Source: Rhinopithecus roxellana | Lineage: Eukaryota; Chordata; Mammalia; Primates; Cercopithecidae | Direction of reading: 5' to 3' | Assembly: GCF_007565055.1 (NCBI RefSeq) | Contig: NC_044558.1 | Location: 83,893,444-83,957,443 of the forward strand | DNA length: 64,000 nt | Shown: in pieces, positions 31,155-41,202 of the stretch | How the letters are laid out: each line of letters begins with the position of its first letter | Numbering within the stretch: the stretch's first letter is position 1 | Program-made: the position numbers and the translations under genes | The notes under the pieces: generated by a model | The model's database searches: none | Seen by the model: the letters and a program-made list of their open reading frames with translations, nothing else | Told to the model about the DNA's origin: nothing

Positions 31155-31827
31155 TTTAAGAGATATGTTGTAGGAGTTGGGATCTTCCACAATTGTGAGA
31201 TCTGGTTAGACAGTCTCCATAATGCTGGGTCTCTGCGTCTGATGCTGGAGACTGAGGTCTGCAGGGCAGGCAGCTGAGAACAGAAGATGGATGTAAAGTA
31301 GGGAAGAGCAAGAACAATCTGGAACCCATGAGCAAGAGCTGAAATCTATAAACACAGACTGAAACCTAGGTCAGTCCTCATTCTCCCCAACTTTGATGGC
31401 AGGAAACACTGGTGCCCTTAGGCAGGGAGCTGGCTCAGGGGTCACAGCAGCCAAAGGAGGATCCAGGGGCAGGTGGACCCACCGCAGGCAGGTAAAGGAA
31501 AATGTTCAGGAGACGCAGAAGTGCCTGGTGACTCTGCCCCAGCCTTCGAGGCATCAGTAAGAGTATGGCTGCTGCTCTACTTCCAGACACCAAATCTCAT
31601 TCCACAGAAAATTGCCCTTTATGGCCCACCCTACCAGAAGCACATAGAAAAAGGAATTCTGGGAAATGCAATTCAACTAACCAAGCTAACACATTACCAA
31701 GCCAGTGAGCATGTTTTCTTGGGATAGCTTGGGGGTGATGTATCAGTGTTCTACCATGAGTAAACCTACTCCCAAGGGCTGAGAGAGCTGAAGGAAGCTG
31801 ACAAATCTGGTTTCTCAGAAAGAAACT
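31155..31827. other. Unassigned intergenic sequence
   Basis: About 670 bases; GGAATTCTGGGAAATGCAAT near 31653 suggests an old repeat I cannot name. An 84-codon frame at 31473-31727 has no recognisable similarity. Confidence 0.5.
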
Positions 31828-32122
31828 TTTTTGTTTTTTAGAGACAGAGTCTTGCTCTGTTGTCCAGGCTGGAGTGCAGTGGCACAATCATGGCTCACTG
31901 CAGCCTCAGACTTCTGGGCTCAAGCAATCCTCCTGCCTCGGCCTCCTGAGCAGCTGGGACTACAGGTACACTGCAACACACTCGTTTAAGGCTTTCCAGT
32001 TTTTGTAGCAATGAGGTCTCACCACTTTGTCCAGGTTGCTCTCAAACTCCTGGCCTCAAGCATTCCTCCTGTCTTGGCCTCCCAAAGCACTGGGATTACA
32101 GGTGTGAGCCACCCACCCAGCC
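31828..32122 (-). mobile_element. Alu, old, diverged linker
   Basis: Antisense; linker region CACTCGTTTAAGGCTTTCCA is not Alu-like, suggesting a small replacement. Confidence 0.9.
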
Positions 32123-32470
32123 TCAGAATGAAACATTTAATAGGGATTTATGAACAAAAGCCATGTCTTGGGTGGCTGTGAGATGATGGATCCCTGCACT
32201 GGTAGCCCCCAGACCCAAGGCTTATATACCTAGGGAAAGAGTATATGTGCTTCAGAAGGAATATGTCATCAAGGTTGTTTTGACCCAAGGGCAGATTTGC
32301 AGTAATTACTTGCTCTTAACAGTAGATAATATAGAAATCTTAGAGGCATCCCGGGAACTGAGGTTAATTAGAAGTTCACATGATGGATAAGCCTGGAAGG
32401 GAGAGTTGCTTTAGCCTCCACCATCAGCCCACCTACAAGTAAAAGGAAATGTAATTAAAAGTGCTTAACC
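32123..32470. other. Unassigned intergenic sequence
   Basis: About 350 bases with no recognised repeat or gene. Confidence 0.5.
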
Positions 32471-32770
32471 GGCCGGGCATGGTGGCTCAAGCCTGTAATC
32501 CCAGCACTTTGGGAGGCCGAGACAGGCGGATCACGAGGTCAGGAGATCGAGACCATCCTGGCTAACTTGGTGAAACCCCATCTCTACTAAAAAATACAAA
32601 AAACTAGCCGGGCAAGGTGGCGGGCGCCTGTAGTCCCAGCTACTCAGGAGGCTGAGGCAGGAGAATGGCGGGAACCCGGGAGGCGGAGCTTGCAGTGAGC
32701 TGAGATCCGGCCACTACACTCCAGCCTGGGTGACAGAGAGAGACTCCATCTCAAAAAAAAAAGAAAAAAA
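32471..32770 (+). mobile_element. AluY, Old World monkey type
   Basis: AAAAGTGCTTAACC at both ends is the target-site duplication. Confidence 0.95.
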
Positions 32771-32784
32771 AAAGTGCTTAACCA

Positions 32785-33000
32785 ATAAGGAAAATGTGTT
32801 ATGTCACAGAACAATGGGTCCAATGACCTTATAGTGTTGTGAATGGCTCAGGAATGTCATTAAGGACTCAAGTTCTTTTTCTCTGCCATCTGCAGCAGGT
32901 TGGCTTTATTTCTCAGCCTGTCACAGCCCCAATCACATCCTCACATAACTATGTCCACAGCTGGAAAGGGGAGTGTTTCTCTCATGAGGCTCTATTTAAG
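32785..33000. other. Old repeat-like sequence, family unknown
   Basis: TCTGCCATCTGCAGCAGGTT then CATCCTCACATAACTATGTC recalls a common ancient mammalian repeat I cannot name. Confidence 0.35.
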
Positions 33001-33002
33001 AG

Positions 33003-33284
33003 CAGGAGGCTCATACCTGTAATCCCAGCACTTTGGGAGGCTGAGGCAGGAGGATCACTTGAGCCCAGGAGTTCAAGGCCAGCCTGGGCAAGATAGTGAG
33101 ACCCCATCTCTACAAAAATAAAAATTAACGGGCATGGTGGCACACACCTGTGGTCCCAGCTACTCAGGAGGCTGAGGCAAGAGGATCACTTGAGTCTAAA
33201 AAGTCGAGGCTATAGTGAGCTGTGATCGCACCACTGCACTCAAGCCTGGGCAACAGGGGGAGGCCATGTCTGAAAAAAAAAAAT
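33003..33284 (+). mobile_element. Alu, old (AluJ-like)
   Basis: Sense, lacks the first bases; GAGCCCAGGAGTTCAAGGCC. Confidence 0.9.
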
Positions 33285-33303
33285 TATGACGAATTTGAAA
33301 ATG

Positions 33304-33580
33304 GGCTGGGCGCAAGGGCACACACCTGTAATCCTAGCTCTTTGGGAGGCGGAGGCGGGTGGATCAGGTCAGGAGGTCTAAGGTCAGGGGTTTAAGACCA
33401 GCCTGGTCATGGTGAAACCCCATTTCTACTAAAAAATTAAAAATTAGCCAGGCATGGTGGCACATGCATGTAATCCCAGCTACTCAGGAGGCTTAGGTGG
33501 GAGAATCGGTTGAACCTGGAAGGTGGAGGTTGCAGTGAACCGTGATCACACCATTGCACTCCAGGCTGGGCAACAGAGGA
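33304..33580 (+). mobile_element. Alu, short tail
   Basis: Sense Alu with a small insertion (AGGTCTAAGGTCAGGGG) in the left arm. Confidence 0.9.
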
Positions 33581-33841
33581 GAATTTCAAAATAGTGACAG
33601 GAGGGTATTAACCCAAGCACAAGGCCCTTCTGAATGCAGGGCCATGTGTGACCGCTCAGGTCACCTGCCCATGAAGGTGGCCCCGTGGGGTATATCATAT
33701 TAACTAGGTGTAGATTTTGAGTCCATTTAAGGGCTTCCATGTTTGATTTTTCATTACTTTTCTATGCTTTTTATGAGGGACATACGAAGCAGTTCATTCT
33801 TTTCAAAGCAGGTCCATTCTTGGCTTAGGGCTCTTTTTTAA

Positions 33842-34158
33842 AATTTTATTATTACTATTATTTTTTTGAGACAGAGTTTTGCTCTCGTTGCCCAGGCTGT
33901 AGTGCAACGAGTGCAGTGGCATGATCTCGGTTCACCACAACCTCTGCCTCCTGGGTTCAAGCGATTCTCCTGCCTCAGCCTCCTGAGTAGCTGGGATTAC
34001 AGGCATGTGCCACCACGCCAGGCTAATTTTGTATTTTTAGTAGAGACAGGGTTTTTCCATGTTGATCAGGCTGGTCTCCAACTCCCGCCCGCAGGTGATC
34101 TGCCCGCCTCGGTCTCCCAAAGTGCTGGGATTACAGGCGAGAGCTACTGCGCCCGGCC
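33842..34158 (-). mobile_element. Alu with internal duplication
   Basis: GTAGTGCAACGAGTGCAGTG marks a duplicated 10-base segment. Confidence 0.95.
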
Positions 34159-34159
34159 A

Positions 34160-34469
34160 AATTTTTTTTTTTTTTTTTTTTTTTTGAGACGTAGTTTCAC
34201 TCTTGTCGCCGAGCCTGGAGTGCAATGGTGCAATCTCAGCTCACTGCAACCTCCACCTACTGGGTTCAAGAGATTCTCCTGCCTCACCCTCCCGAGTAGC
34301 GAGGATTACAGGCGCCCGCCACCACGCCCAGCTAATTTTTGTATTTTGTTTAGAGACGGAGGTTTCACCATGTTGGCCAGGCTGGTCTCGAACCGCTGAT
34401 CTCAGGTGATCCACCGGCCTCGGCCTCCCAAAGTGCTGGGATTACAGGTGTGAGCCACCGCGCCCGGCC
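34160..34469 (-). mobile_element. Alu, full length
   Basis: Antisense, ends GCGCCCGGCC; borders the CpG-rich island. Confidence 0.95.
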
Positions 34470-34544
34470 CAAATCTTTTTTAAATTGAAGAGTAAGTTCT
34501 CTGTGATCATATTCCCAGTCGTGACATTTTTAGGTCTAGTAACC

Positions 34545-34890
34545 TTGCTGCGGCGCATTGGGGACGGTTACCACCCCACACTCGGCCACCCGCGCCTCCC
34601 CCGCGCTCTCACTGCCCTTTCCGCATTGGAACACTATCCCGCCCACTTCCGGCGGGAGCGTCCACAACGCAGGCGCAACTCCAGGCGTCCTTCAGCAAGC
34701 TGTCAAGTGCTGACGTATGCGCATGTGTAAAGAGGCGGGTCTGGTTAATTGCGCGGGAGATTGTGGGTCCACTGAAGTCACGCGACTGTCTCCGCCCACC
34801 TAAAATAGGCGGGCGGAGCCGAGGGCCCAGTCTGGCTTCAGGAAGCGCAGGCGCATTGGGTGCAGGAACGTGGCTCTGGAACCGGTGAGA
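34545..34890. promoter_or_regulatory. Orphan CpG-rich promoter-like island
   Basis: A repeat-free block of about 340 bases with retained CpGs in an otherwise CpG-poor region, not attached to either recognised gene. Visible motifs: ETS ACTTCCGG 34645-34652; ATF/CRE TGACGTAT 34711-34718 overlapping NRF1-like ATGCGCAT 34717-34724; E2F-like GCGCGGGA 34751-34758; several GC boxes (CCGCCCACC near 34791, GGCGGGCGGAGCC near 34808); inverted CCAAT (ATTGG) near 34625 and 34855. There is no TATA box. CCG|GTGAGA at 34884/34885 would serve as a plus-strand splice donor. The open frames across it (74-81 codons) have no domain. The motif set is that of a housekeeping, often bidirectional, promoter. I infer an unannotated, probably non-coding transcript; an enhancer or a dead promoter is also possible. 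Confidence 0.6.
34820..34884 (+). ncRNA. Candidate first exon of a non-coding transcript
   Basis: Sequence from the GC-box cluster to the CCG|GTGAGA donor. Start is a guess; support is the promoter motifs and donor only. No downstream exon was identified. Confidence 0.25.
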
Positions 34891-35016
34891 CCTTTACGCA
34901 TGTTCATTTAAATAAGGCAAGAAGTTTATTATACCAACTCCAGGACCCGCCTCTTTTCTCTCATAACCAGCCTCTGGCTTTTAAAGGGCCAGGGCCCTCT
35001 TCCTCCGAATTGTGGA

Positions 35017-35051
35017 TTTTAAAAACCCAAACTCCGTTTGGGTTTTTAAAA
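35017..35051. repeat. Hairpin: perfect 16-bp arms, 3-base loop
   Basis: TTTTAAAAACCCAAAC at 35017-35032, loop TCC, then its exact reverse complement at 35036-35051. It lies about 130 bases downstream of the orphan promoter island. Confidence 0.95.
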
Positions 35052-35155
35052 ATAATTTTCTTTTATTGTGGTAAGAATACTTGACATGAGATCTACCCTC
35101 AACAGTTTTTAAAATGTATCATATAGTATATTGTTAGCTGTAGATACAACCGAGT
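35052..35155 (-). repeat. L1M antisense fragment
   Basis: TTTTATTGTGGTAAGAATAC then GAGATCTACCCTC resembles the antisense 3' part of an old L1. Confidence 0.6.
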
Positions 35156-35159
35156 TGCT

Positions 35160-35260
35160 TTTTTATATTAAGCATTTATTGAGCACCTACTATATGTAAA
35201 CCAAACTTACATTGCTGTGTGCATTTTACAATTTTTCCTCCTGTAATAATATGTAATCAT
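35160..35260 (-). repeat. LINE-2/MIR end
   Basis: AAGCATTTATTGAGCACCTA then CTATATGTAAACC, antisense L2-type end. Confidence 0.65.
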
Positions 35261-35331
35261 TATGTTCATATGTATATTTTTGCATAAATTTATTCCTCCA
35301 CCCCAGTGTACTATTCCTTTGGTGGCAATCC

Positions 35332-35650
35332 CCTTTTTTTTTTTGAGAGGAAGTTTCATTCTTGTTGCGTAGACTGGCATGCAATGACGCGATCTCGGCT
35401 CCCTGCAACCTCCACCTCCACCTCCAAGCGAGTCTCTCCTGCCTTCAAGCGAGTCTCTCCTGCCTCAGCCTCCCGAGTAGCTGGCATTACAGACACCTGC
35501 CACCACACCCGGCTAATTTTTTTGTATTTTTAAGTAGAGACGAGTTTTCACCATGTTGGCCAGGCTGGTCTCAAACTCCTGACCTCATGGTCTGCCCGCC
35601 TTGGCCTCCCAAAGTGCTGGGATTACAGGCGTGAGCCACTGTGCCCGACC
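35332..35650 (-). mobile_element. Alu with 21-bp tandem duplication
   Basis: CAAGCGAGTCTCTCCTGCCT occurs twice in a row near 35427-35469. Confidence 0.95.
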
Positions 35651-35665
35651 CCGGCCTCTCTAAAA

Positions 35666-35829
35666 TTATTTTTATTTATTATTATTTTTTAAGAGACAGA
35701 GTCTCACTCTGCCGTCCAGACTGGAATACAGTGGCGAGATCAAAACTCACTGCAGCCTCCATCTCTTGGGCTCAAGTGATCCTGCCTCAACCTCCCGAGT
35801 AGCTGTACCACAGGTGCACATCACCACAC
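35666..35829 (-). mobile_element. Partial Alu, old
   Basis: Antisense first monomer with GAGATCAAAACTCACTGCAG. Confidence 0.8.
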
Positions 35830-36060
35830 TTTTTTCTTTTTCTTTTCTTTTTTTCTTTTGAGATAGTGTCTCACTGTGTCTGCCAGGCTGGAGTGCATAG
35901 CTCACTGCAGCCTCTAATTCATGGGCTCGAGCAATCCTCCTACCTCAGCCTCCCAAGTAGCCAGGACTATATAGAGACATGGTCTTGTTGCCCAAGCTAG
36001 ACTGGAACTCCTGGCCTCAAGCGATTTTCCTGCCTTGGCCTCTCAAAGCACTGGGATGAC
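35830..36060 (-). mobile_element. Internally deleted Alu, old
   Basis: GCCAGGACTATATAGAGACA joins left and right parts. Confidence 0.85.
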
Positions 36061-36084
36061 CTGCCTGAAGGCAATTCTCTGGAA

Positions 36085-36221
36085 TGGGAAGCAGTGTGGG
36101 GTTCTGGGCAGGTCTTCCCAGGTTAAGAGGCCTGCGACTGAATTTTGGCTCTTTCACTTCCTTGCTCTTTTACTGTGGATATGTAATCTAACTTCTGTGA
36201 ACCTAACAGTTGGTTGCTTTT
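36085..36221 (+). repeat. MIR, piece 1
   Basis: CGACTGAATTTTGGCTCTTT then CTAACTTCTGTGAACCT. Pieces 2 and 3 follow at 36640 and 36858. Confidence 0.65.
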
Positions 36222-36626
36222 TATTTTTATATTTTATTGTTTGAGACAGGGTATCACTCTGTCCCCAGACTGGTGTGCAGCGGCATGATTTTGGCTCATT
36301 GAGACCTCCACCTCCCAGGTTCAAGCGATTTTCCTGCCTCAACCTCCTGAGAAGCTGGGATTACAGGCATGCACCACCACACCCAACTAATTTTTGTATT
36401 TTTAGTAGAGACGAGGTTACACTATGTTGGCCAGACTGGTCGTGAACTCCTGACCTCAAGTGATCCACCCGCCTCGGCCACCACGCCCAGCTAATTTTTG
36501 TATTTTTAGTAGAGATGGGGTTTGCTGTGTTGGCCAGGCTGGTCTTGAACTCCTGACCTCAAGTGATCCTCCCACCTCAGCCTCCCAAAGTGCTGGGATT
36601 ACAGGCGTGTGCCACGTCGCCTGGAC
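36222..36626 (-). mobile_element. Chimeric Alu with internal duplication
   Basis: The stretch CCACGCCCAGCTAATTTTTG to the Alu middle is present twice (from about 36379 and 36480), making a 400-base element. Confidence 0.9.
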
Positions 36627-36639
36627 AGTTTGCTGCTTT

Positions 36640-36714
36640 TTAAAACAAGAATCAGAATACCTAACAATCTCACAGGATTGTTGTGAAAAGTAAATTCTTT
36701 AAAAAGTACGTGCG
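36640..36714 (+). repeat. MIR, piece 2
   Basis: ATACCTAACAATCTCACAGG then ATTGTTGTGAAAAGTAAAT, a sense MIR segment. Confidence 0.7.
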
Positions 36715-36716
36715 AA

Positions 36717-36855
36717 GTCAGGAAGCTGAGGCAGGAGAATCTCTTGAACCCAGGAGGCAGCGTTTGCAGTGAGCTGAGATTGTGCCACTGCACGTCCAGC
36801 CTGGGCGACAGAGCGAGACTCCGTCTCAAAAAAAAACAAAAAACAAACAAAAAAA
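36717..36855 (+). mobile_element. 5'-truncated Alu
   Basis: Right monomer only, inserted in the MIR. Confidence 0.9.
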
Positions 36856-36857
36856 TG

Positions 36858-36916
36858 TGTGAACTGCCAAGTACTGTGCCTCATGCCAGCTATATATGTT
36901 GAACAAATAGTTATTA
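36858..36916 (+). repeat. MIR, piece 3
   Basis: AAGTACTGTGCCTCATGCCA is the MIR 3' end. Confidence 0.55.
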
Positions 36917-37270
36917 AGCAGAATTATTCAGTCAGAAAATGGTTTTATAGTTCCTGTAATAGTTCCAGATGGTTCTTCAGGAAGATTTACCTAATTGCGA
37001 GGATGGCTAGCCACGTGTAATGGTGTCTCTTTTTCCAATATCGCAGGCCATCATTTTTACACATTTTTCCTAGTCTAGACAGTATGTAATAGTATGGCAG
37101 GTTATTTTAATTTTCATTTATTTAATTCTAGTGAGGCCATGCATTGCATTTTTCCTTGGGATGATTTATTAGCTTTATTTCTTTGCCTAACAACTATTTT
37201 CAAACACTGTAATTTTCACGGCTTATCCCTGCAGACATGATGTTAGGTTCTGCCAGAGCATGTTGCTGAC
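36917..37270 (-). repeat. Unassigned, part L1-like
   Basis: ATTTTAATTTTCATTTATTT then CTAGTGAGGCCATGC at about 37106-37140 resembles antisense L1 ORF2; the rest is unassigned. Confidence 0.4.
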
Positions 37271-37581
37271 CTTTTTTTTTTTTTTTTTTGAAACCGGAGC
37301 CTTGCTCTGTTGCCCAGGCTGGAGTGCAATGGTGCGATCTCGGCTCACTACAACCTCTGCCTCCTGAGTTCAAGCAATTCTCCTGCCTCAGCCTCTGGAG
37401 TAGCTGGGATTACAGGTGCCTGCCACCATGCCTGGCTAATTTTTGTATTTTTAGTAGAGACATGGTTTCACCATATTGGCCAGGCTGGTCTCAAATTCCT
37501 GAGCTCAAGTCGCACTTTGAGAGGCCAAGACCAGGCGGGCCGGAGTGCTGGGATTATAGGCGTGAGCCACAGCACCCAGCC
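37271..37581 (-). mobile_element. Alu with 30-bp microinversion
   Basis: Antisense Alu in which 37511-37541 (GCACTTTGAGAGGCCAAGAC...) reads in the sense orientation. Confidence 0.9.
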
Positions 37582-37689
37582 TGATCTTTTTTTTTTTTTT
37601 TTTTTTCTGGAGAAAGAGGGTTAGGGGGAGAGAGAGAAGCAAAAGGAAACTCTCCAAAGAAGGAATTGAGGTTACAGTGAAAACTTGTC

Positions 37690-37840
37690 CCTAGAGCAGC
37701 TCTGTCCAGTAGAACTGGCAAGGGTGCCACAGTATCTGCATCTGTCTGTCCCATATGGTCCAGCATGTGCCCAAAAACACTTGGAACATGGCTGCTGTGA
37801 CTGAGGAATTTTTACATTTATCTAACTTAAATTTAAATTC
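37690..37840 (+). repeat. Probable DNA-transposon fragment
   Basis: GAGCAGCTCTGTCCAGTAGA, GGAACATGGCTGCTGTGACT and ATTTAAATTCAAATAC recall an hAT-Charlie-type element; AAAATAGCCACCTC at 38285 may be its remainder. Confidence 0.4.
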
Positions 37841-37855
37841 AAATACAAGGGAGGA

Positions 37856-38152
37856 GACAGGCACAATGGCTCACACCTGTAATCTCAACACTTTGGGAGG
37901 CTGAGGCAGGAGGATCACTCTAGCCTACGAGATCGAGACCCGCCTGGGCAATGCAACGAAACCTGGTCTCTACAAAAAATACAAAAGTTAGCCGAGTGTA
38001 TTGGTGCACACCTGTGTCCCAGTTCCTTGGGAGGCTGAGGTGGGAGGATCACTTGAGCCCAGGAGGTTGAGGCTGCAGTGAGCCATGAGTACACCACTGT
38101 ACTCCAGCCTGGGTGACAAAGTGAGACTCTGTCTCACAAATAAATAAATAAA
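37856..38152 (+). mobile_element. Alu, old (AluJ-like)
   Basis: AAATACAAGGGA at 37841-37852 and 38154-38165 is the target-site duplication. Confidence 0.95.
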
Positions 38153-38160
38153 TAAATACA

Positions 38161-38284
38161 AGGGAGGCTGAGGCAGGAGTTCAAAGCTGCAGTGAGATAT
38201 GATCAGGCCACTTTACTCCACCCTGGGCAACAGAGTGAGCCCCTGTCTCTAAAAATAATAATATAAATACATAAATAAATAAAC
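38161..38284 (+). mobile_element. Alu right-monomer fragment
   Basis: GCTGAGGCAGGAGTTCAAAG to CTGTCTCTAAAAATAATAAT. Confidence 0.8.
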
Positions 38285-38470
38285 AAAAATAGCCACCTCA
38301 TTGATGGCACCTCATTTTCCTTTGGAAAAATAAGGGGGAAAAGGAGGGGAAAAAAAGGGGGGCATACAAAGTTGACTCAGGAGTGTCCTCACACACAGAG
38401 AAGGACTCAAATTTAGACTGTTGGCATTGTTCTCAAGAGAGACGGTCCCAGACACTATTGGTTTTGACAA
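38285..38470. other. Purine-rich and unassigned sequence
   Basis: Includes GGGGGAAAAGGAGGGG runs at 38331-38361. Confidence 0.5.
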
Positions 38471-38509
38471 AATGCTGTGTTCAGTTTGTGAAAATTTATC
38501 AAGCTAATT
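38471..38509 (+). repeat. L1 3' end, piece 1
   Basis: TGTGAAAATTTATCAAGCT; resumes with the same bases after the Alu. Confidence 0.6.
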
Positions 38510-38816
38510 GGCTGGGTGCGGTGGCTCACGCCTGTAATCCCAGCACTTTGGGAAGCCGAGGCGGGCGGATCACGAGGTCAGGAGATTGAGACCATCCTGG
38601 CTAACACGGTGAAACCCTGTCTCCACTAAAAATACAAAAAATTAGCAGGGTGTGGTGGCGGACACCTGTAGTCCCAGCTACTTGGGAGGCTGAGGCAGGA
38701 GAATGTTGTGAACCCAGGAGGCGGAGCTTGCAGTGAGCAGAGATCGCGCCACTGCACTCCAGCCTGGGTGACAGAGCAAGACTCTGTCCCCCACCCGCCC
38801 CCAAAAAAACAAGAAA
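38510..38816 (+). mobile_element. AluY-like with C-rich tail junction
   Basis: Target duplication AAAATTTATCAAGCT. The usual CTCAAAA is replaced by CCCCCACCCGCCCCCAAAAA. Confidence 0.95.
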
Positions 38817-38858
38817 TAAAATTTATCAAGCTGTACACTTATGATATTTCCACATTTT
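38817..38858 (+). repeat. L1 3' end, piece 2
   Basis: TCAAGCTGTACACTTATGAT is a typical L1 3' UTR stretch. Confidence 0.6.
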
Positions 38859-39173
38859 TGTTGTTGTTGTTGTTGTTGTTGTTGAGACGGAGTCTTGCTC
38901 TGTCGCACAGGCTGGAGTGCAGTGGCCGGATCTCAGCTCACTGCAAGCTCCGCCTCCCGGGTTCACGCCATTCTCCTGCCTCAGCCTCCCGAGTAGCTGG
39001 GACTACAGGCGCCCGCCACCTCGCCCGGCTAGTTTTTTGTATTTTTTTTTTTTTTAGTAGAGACGGAGTTTCACCGTGTTAGCCAGGATGGTCTCTATCT
39101 CCTGACCTCGTGATCCACCCGTCTCGGCCTCCCAAAGTGCTGGGATTACAGGCTTGAGCCTCCGCGCCCGGCC
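38859..39173 (-). mobile_element. AluY, Old World monkey type, (GTT)n tail
   Basis: Tail of eight GTT units; monkey-type GGCCGGATCTCAGC. Confidence 0.95.
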
Positions 39174-39207
<34 letters not shown>

Positions 39208-39492
39208 GAGACAGAGTCTCACTTTGCCACCCAGGCTGGTGTGCAGAGGCATGATTATTGGTCACTGCAGCCTCACTTCCTGGGACTTGGGTGATCCTCC
39301 CACCTCAGCCTCTGGATTAGGTGGGACCATAGGCATTCTCCACATTGCCTAGCTAATTAAAAAAATTTTTTTTGTAGAGACAAGATTTAGCCATGTTGCC
39401 CAGGCTGGTCTCAAATGCCTGGCCTCAAGCAATCCACCTGCATTGGCCTCTGAAAGTGTTGGGATTAGAGGTGTGAGCCACTGATCCTGGCC
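39174..39492 (-). mobile_element. Alu, old (AluJ-like)
   Basis: Antisense, diverged, 37-base poly-T. Confidence 0.9.
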
Positions 39493-39494
39493 CT

Positions 39495-39818
39495 TTTCTT
39501 TTTTTTTTTTTTTTTTTTCTTTTGAGACAGGGTCTTGCTCTGTCACCAAGGCTGAAGTGCTGTGGTGTGATCACCACTCACTGCAGCCTCAGCCTCTCGA
39601 CCTACTGGGTTCAAGTGATTTTTCGCCTCAACCTTTTGAGTAGCTGAGACTACAGGCATGCACTACCACATCCGGCTATTTTTAATTTTTTTTTTTTTTT
39701 TTGAGATGGAGGTCTCACCATGTTGCCCAGGCTGGTCTGATCTCCTAACCTCAAGCAATCCTCCTACTTGGGCCTCCCAAAGTGCTGGGATTACAGGGGT
39801 GAGCCACCATGTCTGGCC
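39495..39818 (-). mobile_element. Alu, old, extra poly-T in linker
   Basis: Second T-run at 39685-39701 in the central linker. Confidence 0.9.
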
Positions 39819-39860
39819 CCACTGTTCTATATGCATTTTACACTTCCATAAAAAGTTAAA
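39819..39860 (+). repeat. L1 3' terminus
   Basis: TGCATTTTACACTTCCATAA AAAGTTAAAC. Confidence 0.5.
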
Positions 39861-39976
39861 CAAAATGTAGTCCATTCTATGTTACCTTCTTTTGACATTT
39901 ATCTGGTTTTCAATTTAGCAGAAGTCTCCAAAAAAAAAAAAAAAGTGATCTGTGACTCGCTCTGGACGCCTGACAG

Positions 39977-39990
39977 CCCCTAGAGGGCGC
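39977..39990 (+). promoter_or_regulatory. CTCF-like motif
   Basis: CCCCTAGAGGGCGC in a 150-base non-Alu island. Confidence 0.5.
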
Positions 39991-40011
39991 CCATTCTGCA
40001 TGAGAGACTTT

Positions 40012-40324
40012 TTCTTTTTTTTTCTTTTTTTTTCTTTTTTTTGAGACTGAGTTTTGCTCTTCTTGCCCAGGCTGGAGTGCAATGGCGTGATCTCGGCTCA
40101 CCGCAACCTCCGACTCCCAGGTTCAAGCGATTCTCCTGCCTCAGCCTCCGGAGTAGCTGGGATTACAGGCATGCACCACTATGCCTGGCTAATTTTGTAT
40201 TTTTAGTAGAGATGGGGTTTCTCCATGTTAGTCAGGCTGGTCTCGAACTCCCGACCTCAGGTGATCCGCCCACCTTGGCCTCCCAAAGTGCTGGGATTAC
40301 AGGCGTGAGCCACCGTGCCCGGCT
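40012..40324 (-). mobile_element. Alu, full length
   Basis: Antisense with CTTTTTTTT-interrupted tail. Confidence 0.95.
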
Positions 40325-40348
40325 GTACACTGTAAATGAGTTAATTTT

Positions 40349-40645
40349 GGCCGGACACAGTGGCTCACGCCTGTAATCCCAGCACGTTGGGAGGCTGAGG
40401 GCGGGCTGATCACAAAGTCAGGAGTTTGAGACCAGCCTGGCCAATGTGGTGATACCCCGTCTCTACTGAAAATACAGAAATTAGCTGGGTGTGGTGGCTG
40501 GCACCTGTAGTCCCAGCTACTCGGGAGGCTGAGACAGGAGAATCGCTTGAACCCGGGAGGCAGAGGTTGTAGTGAGCCGAGATCACGTCACTGCACTTCA
40601 GCCTGGGCGACAGAGCGAAACTCCATCTCAAATAAATAAATAAAG
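40349..40645 (+). mobile_element. Alu, full length
   Basis: Sense, (AAAT)n tail. Confidence 0.95.
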
Positions 40646-40884
40646 TATACAATTCAGTGGTTTTTAGTCTGTCCACAGAGTTATGCAACCATCAGCATGG
40701 TGAAATTGAGAACATTTTCAAAAGAAACCCTGTACTCCTGAGCTATCACTTCCCTCTCCAGTCCCTGACAAGCACTAATCTACCTTCTGTCTCTGTGTCT
40801 TCGCCTATGCCAGACATGTCAAATGAATGGAATCACATACCATGTGGTCTTTTAGTATTTATGCACTCGCACTTAGCTTTATGG
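40646..40884 (-). repeat. L1M antisense 3' region, piece 1
   Basis: ACAATTCAGTGGTTTTTAGT, GCACTAATCTACCTTCTGTC and GAATGGAATCACATACCATG are ordered antisense L1M landmarks; pieces follow at 41388 and 42329. Confidence 0.85.
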
Positions 40885-41192
40885 TTTGTTTGTTTTTTTT
40901 CTTTGTTTGAGTCGGAATTTCGCTCTTGTTGCCCAGGCTAGAGTGCAGGGATGCGATCTTGGCTCATTGCAACCTCTGCCTCCTGGGTTCAAGAGATTCT
41001 CCCGCTTCAGCCTCCCGAGCACCTGGGATTACACGCGCCTGCCACCACACCCGGCTAATTTTTTGTATTTTTAGTAGAGATGGGGTATCACCATGTTGGC
41101 CAGGCTGGTCTCAAACTCCTGACCTCAGGTGATCCACCTGCCTCGGCCTCCCAAAGTGCTGGGATCACAGGTGTGAGCCACCACGCCCGGCC
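40885..41192 (-). mobile_element. Alu, full length
   Basis: Antisense, ends ACGCCCGGCC. Confidence 0.95.
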
Positions 41193-41202
41193 ACCAGCAT
41201 TA

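Noticed and set aside
31473..31727. 84-codon plus-strand frame in Alu-free DNA
   Set aside because: No similarity I recognise, no splice or Kozak support, and part resembles an old repeat.
34485..35084. 81- and 74-codon frames over the orphan CpG island
   Set aside because: No domain, no conserved start context, and they cross the hairpin and promoter motifs; kept as a non-coding candidate instead.
35427..35469. Short direct repeats as a possible CRISPR array
   Set aside because: Two adjacent 21-base copies inside an Alu in a primate genome; no spacers.
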